A stretch of 64,000 nucleotides of DNA from contig NZ_FRCQ01000008.1 in NCBI RefSeq assembly GCF_900142965.1, positions 124,001 to 188,000 of the forward strand, given 5' to 3'. The notes beneath the pieces are model-generated. The model did no database searches, was not told the origin of the DNA, and saw nothing but the letters and a program-made list of their open reading frames with translations. This DNA comes from Rhizobacter sp. OV335 (lineage in GTDB: Bacteria > Pseudomonadota > Gammaproteobacteria > Burkholderiales > Burkholderiaceae_C). This document shows positions 1 through 8,269 of the stretch, in pieces. Position 1 is the stretch's first letter. Every line of letters begins with the position of its first letter. The position numbers and the translations under genes were made by a program.

Positions 1-238
1 GGATCATCCGCCGCGCCGCCCCCCCGTTGGTCAGGAAGTTGCCGGCCAGGATGAAGAACGGGATCGCCATGATCTCGAACTTCTCGAGCCCCGAGAACAG
101 CTTGAGCCCGATCGACGCGATCGGCTCGTTGGTCATGCCGAAGAAGAAACCCAGCACCGTGAGGCCGAGCGCGATGGAGACCGGCATGCCGGTCAGCATC
201 AGCAGCACCAGCAGGCCGAAGATGATCAAGGCGTTCAT
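1..238 (-). CDS. dctM: TRAP transporter large permease DctM (5' part only)
   Basis: N-terminal 79 residues of the large membrane subunit of a TRAP transporter, which uses an ion gradient to import an organic acid delivered by a periplasmic binding protein. It begins MNALIIFGLL and shows the hydrophobic segments typical of DctM (LTGMPVSIALGLTVLGFFFG, then IMAIPFFILAGNFL). The gene runs off the left edge, so the rest is not visible. Its ATG (238-236) overlaps the dctQ stop in an ATGA arrangement, so translation is probably coupled. It is the last visible gene of dctP-dctQ-dctM. Confidence 0.93.
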   Translation of the reverse strand, partial: MNALIIFGLLVLLMLTGMPVSIALGLTVLGFFFGMTNEPIASIGLKLFSGLEKFEIMAIPFFILAGNFLTNGGAARRMI

Positions 239-879
239 GCGGCCACTCCGGCTTCGTCGTCCAGGCCTTCCACGTGCGCGACCTCATGGTGCGGCAGCTC
301 GCCGCGCCGCCAGAAGGCCCACATCACCTGCAGGAAGCGGAAACACATCAGGTACGACGCCAGCGGAATGCAGGCGTACGGGATCCAGGTCGGCACCTCC
401 AGGTCGGGCGAGGTCGGGCCCTCGGGCACGTCGCCCACATCCCAGCCGAAGGTGGTGAACAGCGCGTGGTGGAAGCCGTTGTCCCAGACGAACACCGCGC
501 CCATCGTGCCGACCACGCCGGTGAAGACCACGCCGCCGAGCAGCCCGACCAGCGTCAGCCAGCGTGCCTGCGCCGGCGGCAGCGCGCGCACCAGCGTGTC
601 GACGCCGACGTGCGTGCCGTGGCGCACACCGTAGGCCGCGCCGAATTTCGCCATCCACACGAACATGTAGATGCACAGCTCCTGCGCCCAGCTGAGGTTC
701 AGGCCGAGCAGGAAATCCTGCACCGGCTGCAACACGGGCGGGTAGTGCGCGGCGGCCGCATAGCGGTGCACCACGGCGACGAAGATCAGCAGCGTCGCCG
801 CGCCCATCAGGGTGGCGATCAGCCATTCCTCGAGGTGGTCGAGGAAGCGGTTCACGGACCGCAGCACCGGCGCGACCAT
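235..879 (-). CDS. dctQ: TRAP transporter small permease DctQ
   Basis: 214-aa inner-membrane protein, the small permease of a TRAP transporter that scaffolds DctM. Four hydrophobic segments are visible, near residues 17-37, 65-83, 102-122 and 166-185. The motif SWAQELCIYMFVWMAKFGAA matches the conserved DctQ core around helix 2. It is longer than the usual 160-180 aa because of a hydrophilic loop between the first two helices and another, rich in P, D and E, before the last helix. It starts 7 bp after dctP and overlaps dctM by 4 bp. The substrate class cannot be read from this subunit. Confidence 0.92.
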   Translation of the reverse strand: MVAPVLRSVNRFLDHLEEWLIATLMGAATLLIFVAVVHRYAAAAHYPPVLQPVQDFLLGLNLSWAQELCIYMFVWMAKFGAAYGVRHGTHVGVDTLVRALPPAQARWLTLVGLLGGVVFTGVVGTMGAVFVWDNGFHHALFTTFGWDVGDVPEGPTSPDLEVPTWIPYACIPLASYLMCFRFLQVMWAFWRRGELPHHEVAHVEGLDDEAGVAA

Positions 880-886
880 GGCGGGC

Positions 887-1912
887 CTACTTCGCCGGCA
901 CGAAGCCGGCCGCCTTGTAGACCGCGTCGATGGTCGACTGGCCCACGCGCGACGCCATTTCCTTGTGCACCGGCATCAGCGCCTTCTTCCACTCGTCGAG
1001 CTCAGCGGCCGTCGGCGTGTAGATGGTGGTCTTGCCGCTCGCGCGCATCTTCTCGAGGTCGTCGATGTTCTCCTTGGTCGCCATGTCGTTGGCGAACGCG
1101 GTCGCCTCTTTCAATGCGCCTTCGAGGATGGTGCGGATGTCGGCCGGCAGCCCGTCCCAGAACTTCTTGTTGACGATCACCGCATAGGCCAGGTGGCCGT
1201 GGTTCGAGATCGTCGTGTGCTTCTGCACCTCGTAGGTCTTCTGCGTGTAGAAGTTCGACGGCACGCCCTCGCAGCCGTCGACCACGCCGGACTGCAGCGC
1301 CTGGTACAGCTCGCTGAAGGCCATCACCTGCGGCACCGCGCCGAGCGCGCGCATCTCGGCATCGAGCACCTTCGAGCTCTGGATGCGCATCTTCAGGCCC
1401 CTGAAGTCGGCCACCTTGTGCAGCGGCTTGTTGGCACTCATGATGTGGAAGCCGTTGTCCCAGTACGCGAGGCCCTTGACGCCCTTGGGCTCCAACTTCC
1501 TGAACAGGTCGGCACCCACCTGGCCCTCGGTGACCGCGCGGAACGCCGCCTGGTCCTTGAAGATGAACGGCAGGTCGAAGACCTCGAATTCCTTGACGCC
1601 CAGCGGGCCGAACTTGGCGAGCGACGGCGCGAGCATCTGCACCGAGCCGAGCTGCAGCGCCTCCATCTCTTCCTTGTCCTTGTAGAGCTGGCTGTTCGGG
1701 TAGACATCCACCTTCACGCGGCCGCCGCTGCGCTGCTCGGCCAGTTCCTTGAAGCGCTGCGCGCCGTTGCCCTTGGGCGTGTCGGGGGCCACGACGTGGC
1801 TGAACTTGATGACGATGGGCGCCTGCGCGAAGGTGGTCGGGGCGGCCACGGCCAATGCGGCGGCGGCGAGCGCGCTGCGGCGCGTGATCGACCGCGTTGT
1901 GGAATGCGTCAT
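887..1912 (-). CDS. dctP: TRAP transporter substrate-binding protein DctP
   Basis: 341-aa periplasmic binding protein of the DctP family, which captures a carboxylate-type solute and delivers it to DctQM. The N-terminus carries a twin-arginine-like signal (TRRSALAAAALAVAAP, cleavage after FAQA). Family landmarks follow: FSHVVAPDTPKGNGAQRFKEL, the GLKMRIQ segment with the carboxylate-clamping arginine, and the VVDGCEGVPSNF region. A good Shine-Dalgarno (CGGAG) precedes the ATG. The gene is first in a dctPQM operon and is divergent from a sensor kinase/regulator pair that probably controls it. C4-dicarboxylates are the likely ligands by analogy, but the exact ligand is not determined. Confidence 0.94.
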   Translation of the reverse strand: MTHSTTRSITRRSALAAAALAVAAPTTFAQAPIVIKFSHVVAPDTPKGNGAQRFKELAEQRSGGRVKVDVYPNSQLYKDKEEMEALQLGSVQMLAPSLAKFGPLGVKEFEVFDLPFIFKDQAAFRAVTEGQVGADLFRKLEPKGVKGLAYWDNGFHIMSANKPLHKVADFRGLKMRIQSSKVLDAEMRALGAVPQVMAFSELYQALQSGVVDGCEGVPSNFYTQKTYEVQKHTTISNHGHLAYAVIVNKKFWDGLPADIRTILEGALKEATAFANDMATKENIDDLEKMRASGKTTIYTPTAAELDEWKKALMPVHKEMASRVGQSTIDAVYKAAGFVPAK

Positions 1913-1976
1913 GTCTTGTCTCCGGATGGTCTGTACTGCGGCGGGATTCTGGTCGGCGGCCCGGAGCGCGGGTAGT

Positions 1977-1990
1977 TGTGGAGTTCCACA
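1977..1990. promoter_or_regulatory. Inverted repeat between dctP and dctS
   Basis: TGTGGA-GT-TCCACA, a perfect 6-bp inverted repeat with a 2-bp spacer. It lies in the roughly 140-bp divergent intergenic region (1913-2053), about 65 bp from the dctP start and 64 bp from the chosen dctS start. Its position suits an operator for the FixJ/NarL-type regulator encoded downstream. The assignment to that protein is inference. Confidence 0.4.
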
Positions 1991-2053
1991 TTTCGGTGCC
2001 GCAGATCACCCGCGATCGGCCCGCCCGCCGCCTGCCAACCTAGACTTCGCGCC

Positions 2054-3982
2054 ATGTCCGCACCGGCCGATCCGCCCCGCCACCCTGCGCTCGCGCTGCC
2101 GCCGCGTCCGCCGGCGCGGCGCGGGCTGTGGGCACTGCCGCTGCTGCTGTCGCTGGTCTTCGTGGCCGGCGTGCTGCTGTGGCTGCGCGCCACCGAGCAG
2201 GCCGACCTGGAGGAGCAGCGCACCGCGCTGGTCTCCGACGCGCTGTCGCTGGAGACACAGGCCAGCGCCCGCATCGAGCGCGAGTCGCTGCTGCTGAAGG
2301 ATGTCGCGACGCGGCTCGACCACCGCAGCACCGGCCCGCAGGCGCTCGCGACCTTGCCCGAGGCGCAGCAGGGCCTGCACCGTTTCTGGATCAGCCTGAC
2401 CTGGCTCGATGCCGCCAACCGGCTGGTCGCGCAGCTGCCCGACGGCCCGGACGGCGCGCGCAGCGGCCCCGGCCTGTCGGCCCACCTGTCGGCGCCGCTC
2501 GCGTCCGGCGGCACGCTGGTGGCCCGCTACTCGCCCGGCGAGATGCTGCGCCAGACGGTGCCGTGGTGGCTGGCGCGCAAGTACGACGTGCGCTTGCTGG
2601 ACGGCTTCGATGCGGTGATCGCATCGACCACCGAAGACCGGCCGCTGGACGGACGGCAGAGCTGGCGCATCAGCATGGCGCCGGCGCTGGCCGACAGCTG
2701 GCTCGAGCTGACCGCGCGCGACGTGGTGCCGCCGTGGTACCACGGCCTGCCGGTCGCGATGGTGGCCGGCTTCGTCGCGCTGATCGCCGCGATCACCTGG
2801 ATGCTGCGCCGGCAGATGCACGGCGTGTCGCGCGCCGAGGCGGCGTGGCGCACCGAGGCCGCATGGCGCCAGGCGATGGAGGATTCATTGACCGTCGGCC
2901 TGCGCGCCCGCGACCTCGAAGGCCGGCTCGTCTACGTGAACCGCACGCTCGCCGACATGGTGGGCTACGAGCCGCACGAGCTGGTCGGACTGCTGCCGCC
3001 GATGCCGTACTGGCCGGCCGACTCGCACGAGGAGATCATGCAGCGCCACCTGCGCAACATGGCCGGCCAGGCGCCGCGCGAAGGCTACGAGGCGCGCTGG
3101 CGGCAGCGCGACGGGCGGCTGTTCGACGTGATGGTGTTCGAGGCGCCGCTGGTCGACGCGCGCGGCGTGCACATCGGCTGGATGGGCTCGATCCTCGACA
3201 TGACCGAACGGCGCCGGCTCGAGGAGCGCGAGCGCCGCCAAACCGAGACCATGGCCCACCATGCGCGGCTGACGATGCTGGGCGAGGTGGCGTCGACGCT
3301 GGCGCACGAGCTGAACCAGCCGCTGACGGCGATCGCGAGCTACAACGCCGGCGTGATGAACTCGATGCAGAAGCTGCCGTCGCCCGACCCGGTGGTGATG
3401 CGGGCGCTGAAGCGCTTGGGCGAACAGGCAGCCCATGCCGGCGCGATCGTGCAGCGCATCCGCGAATTCCTGACGCGGCGCGAGCCGCGGCTGGAGCCGT
3501 GCGCGCTGAACGCGGTGATCGAGGGCGGCGTCGCGCTGCTGCGGCGCGAGCTGCAGCGCCAGCAGGTGCAGGTGCTGCTGCAGCTCGATGCGGCGCTGCC
3601 GGTGATCGTGGCCGATGCGGTGCTGATCGAGCAGGTGGTGATCAACCTGGTGCGCAACGCCGGCGATGCGCTGGCCCACCAGGCGGGCGAGCGCCGCATC
3701 GTGGCCGGCAGCTCGCTGAGTGCCGACGGCCGCTTCGTGCGCATCGACGTGCGCGACAACGGCCCGGGGCTCGGCGGGCTCGGCATCGAGGCGCTGTGCG
3801 CGCCGTTCTTCTCGACCAAGGCAGAAGGCATGGGCATGGGCCTGGCGATCTGCCGCTCGATCATCGAGGCGCACCACGGCATGTTCGATGCGACCGATGC
3901 AGCGGGCGGCGGCGCGGTGTTCGCGCTGACGCTGCCGGTGGACCTGTCGGCTTCGGAACTCTCGGCGGAGGAAGGCACATGA
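2054..3982 (+). CDS. dctS: PAS-domain sensor histidine kinase (DctS-like)
   Basis: 642-aa membrane histidine kinase. It has a first transmembrane segment at about residues 25-45, a periplasmic sensor region, a second transmembrane segment near 235-255, a PAS domain, and a HisKA domain with the phospho-acceptor in LAHELNQP (His418). The HATPase domain shows the N box NLVRNAGDAL, the G1 box DNGPGL and the glycine lid GMGMGLAI. This layout and the neighbouring dctPQM genes match the DctS kinase of the Rhodobacter-type DctS/DctR system. ATG 2054 is chosen because translation from 1976 would read through the inverted repeat. The stop overlaps the regulator start (ATGA). Confidence 0.88.
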   Translation: MSAPADPPRHPALALPPRPPARRGLWALPLLLSLVFVAGVLLWLRATEQADLEEQRTALVSDALSLETQASARIERESLLLKDVATRLDHRSTGPQALATLPEAQQGLHRFWISLTWLDAANRLVAQLPDGPDGARSGPGLSAHLSAPLASGGTLVARYSPGEMLRQTVPWWLARKYDVRLLDGFDAVIASTTEDRPLDGRQSWRISMAPALADSWLELTARDVVPPWYHGLPVAMVAGFVALIAAITWMLRRQMHGVSRAEAAWRTEAAWRQAMEDSLTVGLRARDLEGRLVYVNRTLADMVGYEPHELVGLLPPMPYWPADSHEEIMQRHLRNMAGQAPREGYEARWRQRDGRLFDVMVFEAPLVDARGVHIGWMGSILDMTERRRLEERERRQTETMAHHARLTMLGEVASTLAHELNQPLTAIASYNAGVMNSMQKLPSPDPVVMRALKRLGEQAAHAGAIVQRIREFLTRREPRLEPCALNAVIEGGVALLRRELQRQQVQVLLQLDAALPVIVADAVLIEQVVINLVRNAGDALAHQAGERRIVAGSSLSADGRFVRIDVRDNGPGLGGLGIEALCAPFFSTKAEGMGMGLAICRSIIEAHHGMFDATDAAGGGAVFALTLPVDLSASELSAEEGT

Positions 3983-4605
3983 ACCCTGGCACGAGCGCTG
4001 GCGTGGTCTACCTGGTCGACGACGAGGCGGTGGTGCTGGATGCGCTCGGCTTCCTGCTGTCGTCGCACGGCCTCGACGTGCGGCCGCATGGCAGCGGCCC
4101 GGCGCTGCTCGCGACGCTGGACGCCGCGCCGAGGCCGCTGCCCGGCGTGTTCCTGCTCGACATCCGGATGGAGCCGATGTCGGGCCCGCGCTTGCACGAC
4201 GAGCTGATCGCGCGCGGGCTGCGCAACCCGGTGCTGTTCCTGAGCGGGCATGGCGACATCCCGATGGCGGTCGAGGCGCTGAAGAAGGGTGCGTTCGATT
4301 TCCTCGAGAAGCCGTACGTCGACAACGCGCTGGCCGACCGCGTGACGCAGGCGCTGGCGGTCGATGCCGCGATGCAGCGCCAGGGCGCCCAGGTGGCCGA
4401 GCGGCAGGCGCGGCTGTCGAGCCTCACCGAGCGCGAGCACGAGGTGATGCTGCGCGTGGCGGCCGGCAAGCTGAACAAGGTGATCGCCGATGAACTGCAC
4501 GTGTCGGTGCGGACGGTGGAGGTGCACCGGGCGCGGGTGTACGCGAAGCTGGGGGTGCGTTCGGCGGCGGAGGTGGCCACGGTGCTGGCAGCACCAGCGG
4601 GCTGA
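3979..4605 (+). CDS. dctR: FixJ/NarL-type response regulator (DctR-like)
   Basis: 208-aa response regulator. The receiver domain has the acidic pair in VDDEAV, the phospho-acceptor Asp61 in FLLDIRMEPMSG, and the conserved Thr/Ser and Lys positions in FLSGHGDIP and FLEKPY. A LuxR/FixJ-type helix-turn-helix follows at the C-terminus (LTEREHEVMLRVAAGKLNK, then IADELHVSVRTVEVHRARVY). It overlaps the kinase gene by ATGA, so the two are translationally coupled. FixJ-type DctR proteins activate TRAP dicarboxylate uptake in Rhodobacter, and divergent dctPQM is the probable target here. Confidence 0.88.
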   Translation: MNPGTSAGVVYLVDDEAVVLDALGFLLSSHGLDVRPHGSGPALLATLDAAPRPLPGVFLLDIRMEPMSGPRLHDELIARGLRNPVLFLSGHGDIPMAVEALKKGAFDFLEKPYVDNALADRVTQALAVDAAMQRQGAQVAERQARLSSLTEREHEVMLRVAAGKLNKVIADELHVSVRTVEVHRARVYAKLGVRSAAEVATVLAAPAG

Positions 4606-4633
4606 CGACCAGCGTCCGACGCAAGACGCGGTG

Positions 4634-5254
4634 CTATGGCGTGGCTGACGATGCGCCGGCGATCTGCTCTTTCAGCAAGTCGACCAGGAGCTCATGCAAC
4701 GGGGCCAAGTCAACGGCACCGGTGACCGTGGATTCGTCAGCATGCCGCAGGCCGAATTCGTAGCGCTGGCGCTCCCGGCTGATGAGCTCCGGAAGAATGG
4801 TGGCGCCGGACAACCACTGCTGCGCCTTGACGCACAGCACGAAATAGCACGCCGCTCTCGCGGTACGCCCGTTGCCGTTGATGAACGGGTGAACCCAATT
4901 CAATCGCCACAGGACGAAAGCGGCGAGACCGACGGGATCTGCCATCTCCCACTCCCGATTGACCGTGTTGACAAAGTCATCCATCAACGCTTGAACCCGA
5001 TAGTGCGGTGGAGGCTCGTGTTCGCCGACGAGAACCTGGCAGGGCCTGTATTCGCCGGCGTAGGCATGCAGGCAGGCAATCGCCTGGAAATTCAGTGCCT
5101 TGAGCACCTGCGACGACAGGAATGGACGGCCAACCGCGAGGCTGGCCTCCACGACAGACTTCAAGAAGCTGTACTGACGATTGCCGTTCTCGACGGTCAG
5201 TGTCTTGTAGGTGGGGTGATCCTCGTCGTCCCCCACCAGGTCGAACAAGATCAC
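4634..5254 (-). CDS. Fic-domain protein (putative AMP transferase)
   Basis: 206-aa protein with the complete Fic catalytic motif HPFINGNGRTAR (His122 to Arg133). Fic enzymes transfer AMP or related groups from nucleotides to hydroxyl side chains of target proteins. I chose GTG 5254 because it overlaps the stop of the upstream 67-aa gene in a GTGA arrangement and residue 2 onward reads as a natural N-terminus. An upstream extension would simply reuse the other gene in the wrong frame. No inhibitory (S/T)xxxE(G/N) helix is obvious within the protein, so inhibition may come from a partner. The target is unknown. Confidence 0.85.
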   Translation of the reverse strand: MILFDLVGDDEDHPTYKTLTVENGNRQYSFLKSVVEASLAVGRPFLSSQVLKALNFQAIACLHAYAGEYRPCQVLVGEHEPPPHYRVQALMDDFVNTVNREWEMADPVGLAAFVLWRLNWVHPFINGNGRTARAACYFVLCVKAQQWLSGATILPELISRERQRYEFGLRHADESTVTGAVDLAPLHELLVDLLKEQIAGASSATP

Positions 5255-5454
5255 GTCTTGTCCACGCGTCCGTCGTGTTCGAGGAGGATCTGGCGAACCC
5301 TCTCGCGCGTGATGCCACTGCCGGGCTTCAACGACCCGAAGACGAACGAAACCCGTTGTTCCAGGATTTCTGCCGCGGACGATTTGCGCCCCACGGTCTG
5401 CTTCAGCTTGCTCAACAATTCGGGGCTGGTCTTCAGCCCCAGAAAGACGTTCAT
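5251..5454 (-). CDS. Small protein upstream of Fic, possible antitoxin or partner
   Basis: 67-aa protein starting MNVFLGLKTSPELLSKLKQT, with a strong Shine-Dalgarno (AGAGGAG) upstream of ATG 5454. It contains a helix-rich, charged C-terminal half (RERVRQILLEHDGR) and the motif QRVSFVFGSL, which I have seen in other uncharacterised short proteobacterial proteins. Its stop overlaps the Fic start (GTGA), so the two are co-translated in an antitoxin-first order. A canonical inhibitory (S/T)xxxE(G/N) motif is not present; the nearest match, SSAAEI, lacks the G/N. It could be a non-canonical antitoxin, a DNA-binding regulator or a chaperone for Fic. Confidence 0.75.
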   Translation of the reverse strand: MNVFLGLKTSPELLSKLKQTVGRKSSAAEILEQRVSFVFGSLKPGSGITRERVRQILLEHDGRVDKT

Positions 5455-5508
5455 GGCTGCTCTCCTCTGCTGGAGGTTTCGGGTGCACTCGCCAGCACCC
5501 CAAGAATG

Positions 5509-5520
5509 CGGGACATCCCG
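5509..5520. promoter_or_regulatory. Inverted repeat upstream of the Fic operon
   Basis: CGGGA-CA-TCCCG, a 12-bp inverted repeat 55 bp upstream of the 67-aa gene. Its position would suit autoregulation of a toxin-antitoxin-like operon. No protein can be assigned to it from sequence alone. Confidence 0.3.
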
Positions 5521-5628
5521 CCGTGAATCAATGGTTGGAGACCGCCTTGTGTAACGTCCACCGTGTGATGGTTCCACCGACACGGCGGTTTTTCGCGGCA
5601 TCGCCCGTTTGACCGTACATTTCGGGGC

Positions 5629-5826
5629 ATGCCCAGTGTCAACATCAATCCGGTGGTCCGGGCCTTGTTGAGCGACCCGCAGAAGCGCCAGGAGTACCGG
5701 CGCCAGCTGATCGCCAGCCGTCCGCAGAAGGACGAAGGCCGCAGGATCGAGCTTGAAGACGCGACCGGCAAGGTCGTGCACCTGCGGGTGCTTCCCGCGA
5801 CGCCTCCGGCCGCCCAGAAATCTTGA
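5629..5826 (+). CDS. Small hypothetical protein paired with a membrane protein
   Basis: 65-aa basic protein (begins MPSVNINPVVRALLSD) with no recognised domain. It has a predicted helix (DPQKRQEYRRQLIAS) and a short strand-rich segment (GRRIELEDATGKVVHLRVL). There is no signal peptide or membrane segment, so it is probably cytoplasmic. Its stop overlaps the TTG start of the following membrane-protein gene (TTGA), which suggests coupled expression and perhaps a physical partnership. It has no obvious homologue I can name. Confidence 0.65.
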   Translation: MPSVNINPVVRALLSDPQKRQEYRRQLIASRPQKDEGRRIELEDATGKVVHLRVLPATPPAAQKS

Positions 5827-6572
5827 ACTTCGCGTTCCAGGCCTTCCTGCTGTTGCTGATCTACCTGCCGGGCGCGATCTTCGTGCTGGCGGTGACCGGC
5901 AAGATCCGCGACAACGGCGAGATCCCGGTGATCTCCGGCTCGATGACCGGCCATGCGATTGCCGCGGTGCTGGTGTCGGCGCTGCTGCACACCGGGTGGC
6001 TGCTGGCGATCCATGCGTGGGCGCTGCTCGGCGGCTGTGCCTGCCAGCCGGCGGCGCGCGACTTCTTTGCGCTGCTGACGCTGAACAACGCAACCGCGCC
6101 GTATCTCGCGGCCGAAGCGGCGATCGGCGGCGCGCTGTGGTTCAACGCGGTCTACTTCATCAGCATCTTCACGCTGCCGCTGGTGGCGGGCCTGGCCATC
6201 AACACGGCGATCGAGCGCCGCGGGCTGGACATCCGCCACCGCTTCCTGCGCTTCAAGCCGCCATGGCACTACATCCTGACCGGCGAGAACCGCTCGAACC
6301 GGGACGGGCGCACGGTGGTGGTCGACCTGCTGGTGCAGGTGGGTGAATCACCGGTGCTGTACAGCGGGATCCTGAGCTACTTCTCGTTCGACGAGAAGAC
6401 CAAGGCGCCCGATGCGCTCGTGCTGGCCTCGGCGTTCCGCGGCGTCGTGCCCGACTTCGCCGGCACGGCCGAGCCGGAGTTCCTGACGCCGATCCCGGGC
6501 GACACGTTCGCGGTGAAGTTCAGCGAGATCAAGAACATCAACATCCAGTACGTGGACCTGGTCGACGCTTAG
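5823..6572 (+). CDS. Unknown inner-membrane protein with soluble C-terminal domain
   Basis: 249-aa protein beginning at TTG 5823, coupled to the preceding 65-aa gene. Three or four hydrophobic segments lie at about residues 3-22, 42-68 and 96-125. A cytoplasmic C-terminal half follows, starting RFKPPWHYILTGE and rich in beta strands (VVVDLLVQV, VLYSGILSYFSF). The arrangement of N-terminal helices plus a beta-rich tail recalls DUF6338-type proteins, but the match is weak and from memory. The pair sits between a Fic module and a repeat cluster, in what looks like an accessory pocket. Function unknown. Confidence 0.7.
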   Translation: MNFAFQAFLLLLIYLPGAIFVLAVTGKIRDNGEIPVISGSMTGHAIAAVLVSALLHTGWLLAIHAWALLGGCACQPAARDFFALLTLNNATAPYLAAEAAIGGALWFNAVYFISIFTLPLVAGLAINTAIERRGLDIRHRFLRFKPPWHYILTGENRSNRDGRTVVVDLLVQVGESPVLYSGILSYFSFDEKTKAPDALVLASAFRGVVPDFAGTAEPEFLTPIPGDTFAVKFSEIKNINIQYVDLVDA

Positions 6573-6641
6573 GGTCTCGGGGCGCCATTGGCGCGAGCGA
6601 AGGCGCGGGCGGGGGGTGCGGGGCCTGTTGGCAAGGAAACA

Positions 6642-6784
6642 CCGTTCGCCCTGAGCTTGTCGAAGGGCCCGATCATCCTGAGCCTGCCGAAGGACCTGAG
6701 CTTGGCGAAGGCCCTGCGCGCGCCGGGCACAACCCTTCGACGGACGGGCCCTCGACAAGCTCGGTCCCTGCTCAGGGCGAACGG
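6642..6784. repeat. REP-like inverted-repeat cluster
   Basis: CCGTTCGCCCTGAGC (6642-6656) is repeated in exact inverted orientation as GCTCAGGGCGAACGG (6770-6784). Inside it, GAGCTTGTCGA (6654-6664) is inverted at 6752-6762, so the whole segment can fold as a long imperfect hairpin. Further degenerate units (CTGAGCCTGCCGAAGG, CTGAGCTTGGCGAAGG) lie in the middle. The same 15-mer recurs near 40125. It fills most of the 272-bp gap between two convergent genes, a usual location for REP elements. Confidence 0.85.
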
Positions 6785-6844
6785 AGGCTTGTGTACGCAC
6801 AGAGCCGTCGTATCGCAAAGGCGCGCCGACCAGCGACCCAGCCG

Positions 6845-8269
6845 CTACTCGACCGCCTTCACCATGTCCTCGACGACCTTCTTCGCATCCCCAAACACCA
6901 TCATCGTCTTGTCCATGTAGAACAGCTCGTTGTCGAGCCCGGCATAGCCCGCCGCCATCGAGCGCTTGTTGACGATCACCGTCTTGGCCTTGTAGGCCTC
7001 GAGGATCGGCATCCCGTAGATCGGGCTGCCCTTGATGTGCGCCGCAGGGTTCACCACGTCGTTCGCGCCCAGGATGATCGCGACATCGGCCTGGCCGAAC
7101 TCGCCGTTGATGTCCTCCATCTCGAACACCTGGTCGTACGGCACCTCGGCCTCGGCCAGCAGCACGTTCATGTGCCCCGGCATGCGCCCGGCCACCGGGT
7201 GGATCGCGTACTTCACCGTGATGCCCTTGGCCGTCAGCTTGGCCGCCAGTTCCTTCACCGCATGCTGCGCGCGCGCCACCGCCAGCCCGTAGCCCGGCAC
7301 GATCACCACCGTCTCGGCATTGCCCAGCACGAAGGCCGCGTCGTCGGCGCTGCCGCTCTTCACGCTGCGCTGCGCCTGCGCGCCGGCGGCCACCGTGCCG
7401 GCCTCGCCGCCGAAGCCGCCCAGGATCACGTTGAAGAACGAGCGGTTCATCGCCTTGCACATGATGTAGCTCAGGATCGCGCCCGATGACCCCACCAGTG
7501 AGCCGGCAATGATCAGCATGCTGTTGTTCAGGCTGAAGCCGATGCCCGCCGCCGCCCAGCCGGAGTAGCTGTTCAGCATCGACACCACCACCGGCATGTC
7601 GGCCCCGCCGATCGGGATGATGATCAGCACGCCCATCACGAAGGCCAGTGCCAGCATGCCGAAGAAGGCCGGCCAGCTCTCGGTGAACACGAACACCAGG
7701 CCCAGGCCGACGGTCGCGAGGCCCAGCAGCAGGTTCAGCACGTGCTGCCCCGCGAACTGCACCGGCGCGCCCTGGAACAGCCGGAACTTGTACTTGCCCG
7801 ACAGCTTGCCGAACGCGATCACCGAGCCGCTGAAGGTGACCGCCCCGATCGCCGCGCCGAGGAACAGCTCCAGCCGGTTGCCGGCCGGGATCGGCTCGCC
7901 CTTCGCGACGATGCCGAACGCATGCGGCTCGGCCACCGCGGCGACCGCGATGAACACCGCGGCCAGGCCGATCATGCTGTGCATGAAGGCGACCAGCTCC
8001 GGCATCTTGGTCATCTCGACCCGCTTGGCCATCACCGTGCCGGCCGTGCCGCCCACCAGCAGGCCGAGCAGCACCCAGCCGAGGCCGAGCGCGTTGCCAT
8101 CGGCCAGCTTGACGATCAGCGCCGCCGTGGTCAGTGCCGCGATCGCCATGCCGGCCATGCCGAACAGGTTGCCGCGGATCGACGTGGTCGGGTGCGACAA
8201 GCCCTTCAAGGCCTGGATGAAGAAGACGCTGGCCACCAGGTACAGCAGCGTCACCAGGTTCATGCTCAT
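6845..8269 (-). CDS. pntB: NAD(P) transhydrogenase subunit beta
   Basis: 474-aa subunit of the proton-translocating transhydrogenase, which reduces NADP+ with NADH using the proton-motive force. The N-terminal half is a bundle of hydrophobic helices (domain II). The C-terminal 180 residues form the NADP(H)-binding domain III, with VVIVPGYGLAVARAQHAVKE and the ILGANDVVNPAA segment. The ATG at 8269 overlaps the stop of the preceding subunit gene (ATGA). Length and motifs match intact PntB. Confidence 0.97.
   Translation of the reverse strand: MSMNLVTLLYLVASVFFIQALKGLSHPTTSIRGNLFGMAGMAIAALTTAALIVKLADGNALGLGWVLLGLLVGGTAGTVMAKRVEMTKMPELVAFMHSMIGLAAVFIAVAAVAEPHAFGIVAKGEPIPAGNRLELFLGAAIGAVTFSGSVIAFGKLSGKYKFRLFQGAPVQFAGQHVLNLLLGLATVGLGLVFVFTESWPAFFGMLALAFVMGVLIIIPIGGADMPVVVSMLNSYSGWAAAGIGFSLNNSMLIIAGSLVGSSGAILSYIMCKAMNRSFFNVILGGFGGEAGTVAAGAQAQRSVKSGSADDAAFVLGNAETVVIVPGYGLAVARAQHAVKELAAKLTAKGITVKYAIHPVAGRMPGHMNVLLAEAEVPYDQVFEMEDINGEFGQADVAIILGANDVVNPAAHIKGSPIYGMPILEAYKAKTVIVNKRSMAAGYAGLDNELFYMDKTMMVFGDAKKVVEDMVKAVE

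Noticed and set aside
812-1975. Long open frame opposite dctP
   Set aside because: Product is low-complexity and matches no family, while dctP shows a signal peptide and all family blocks.
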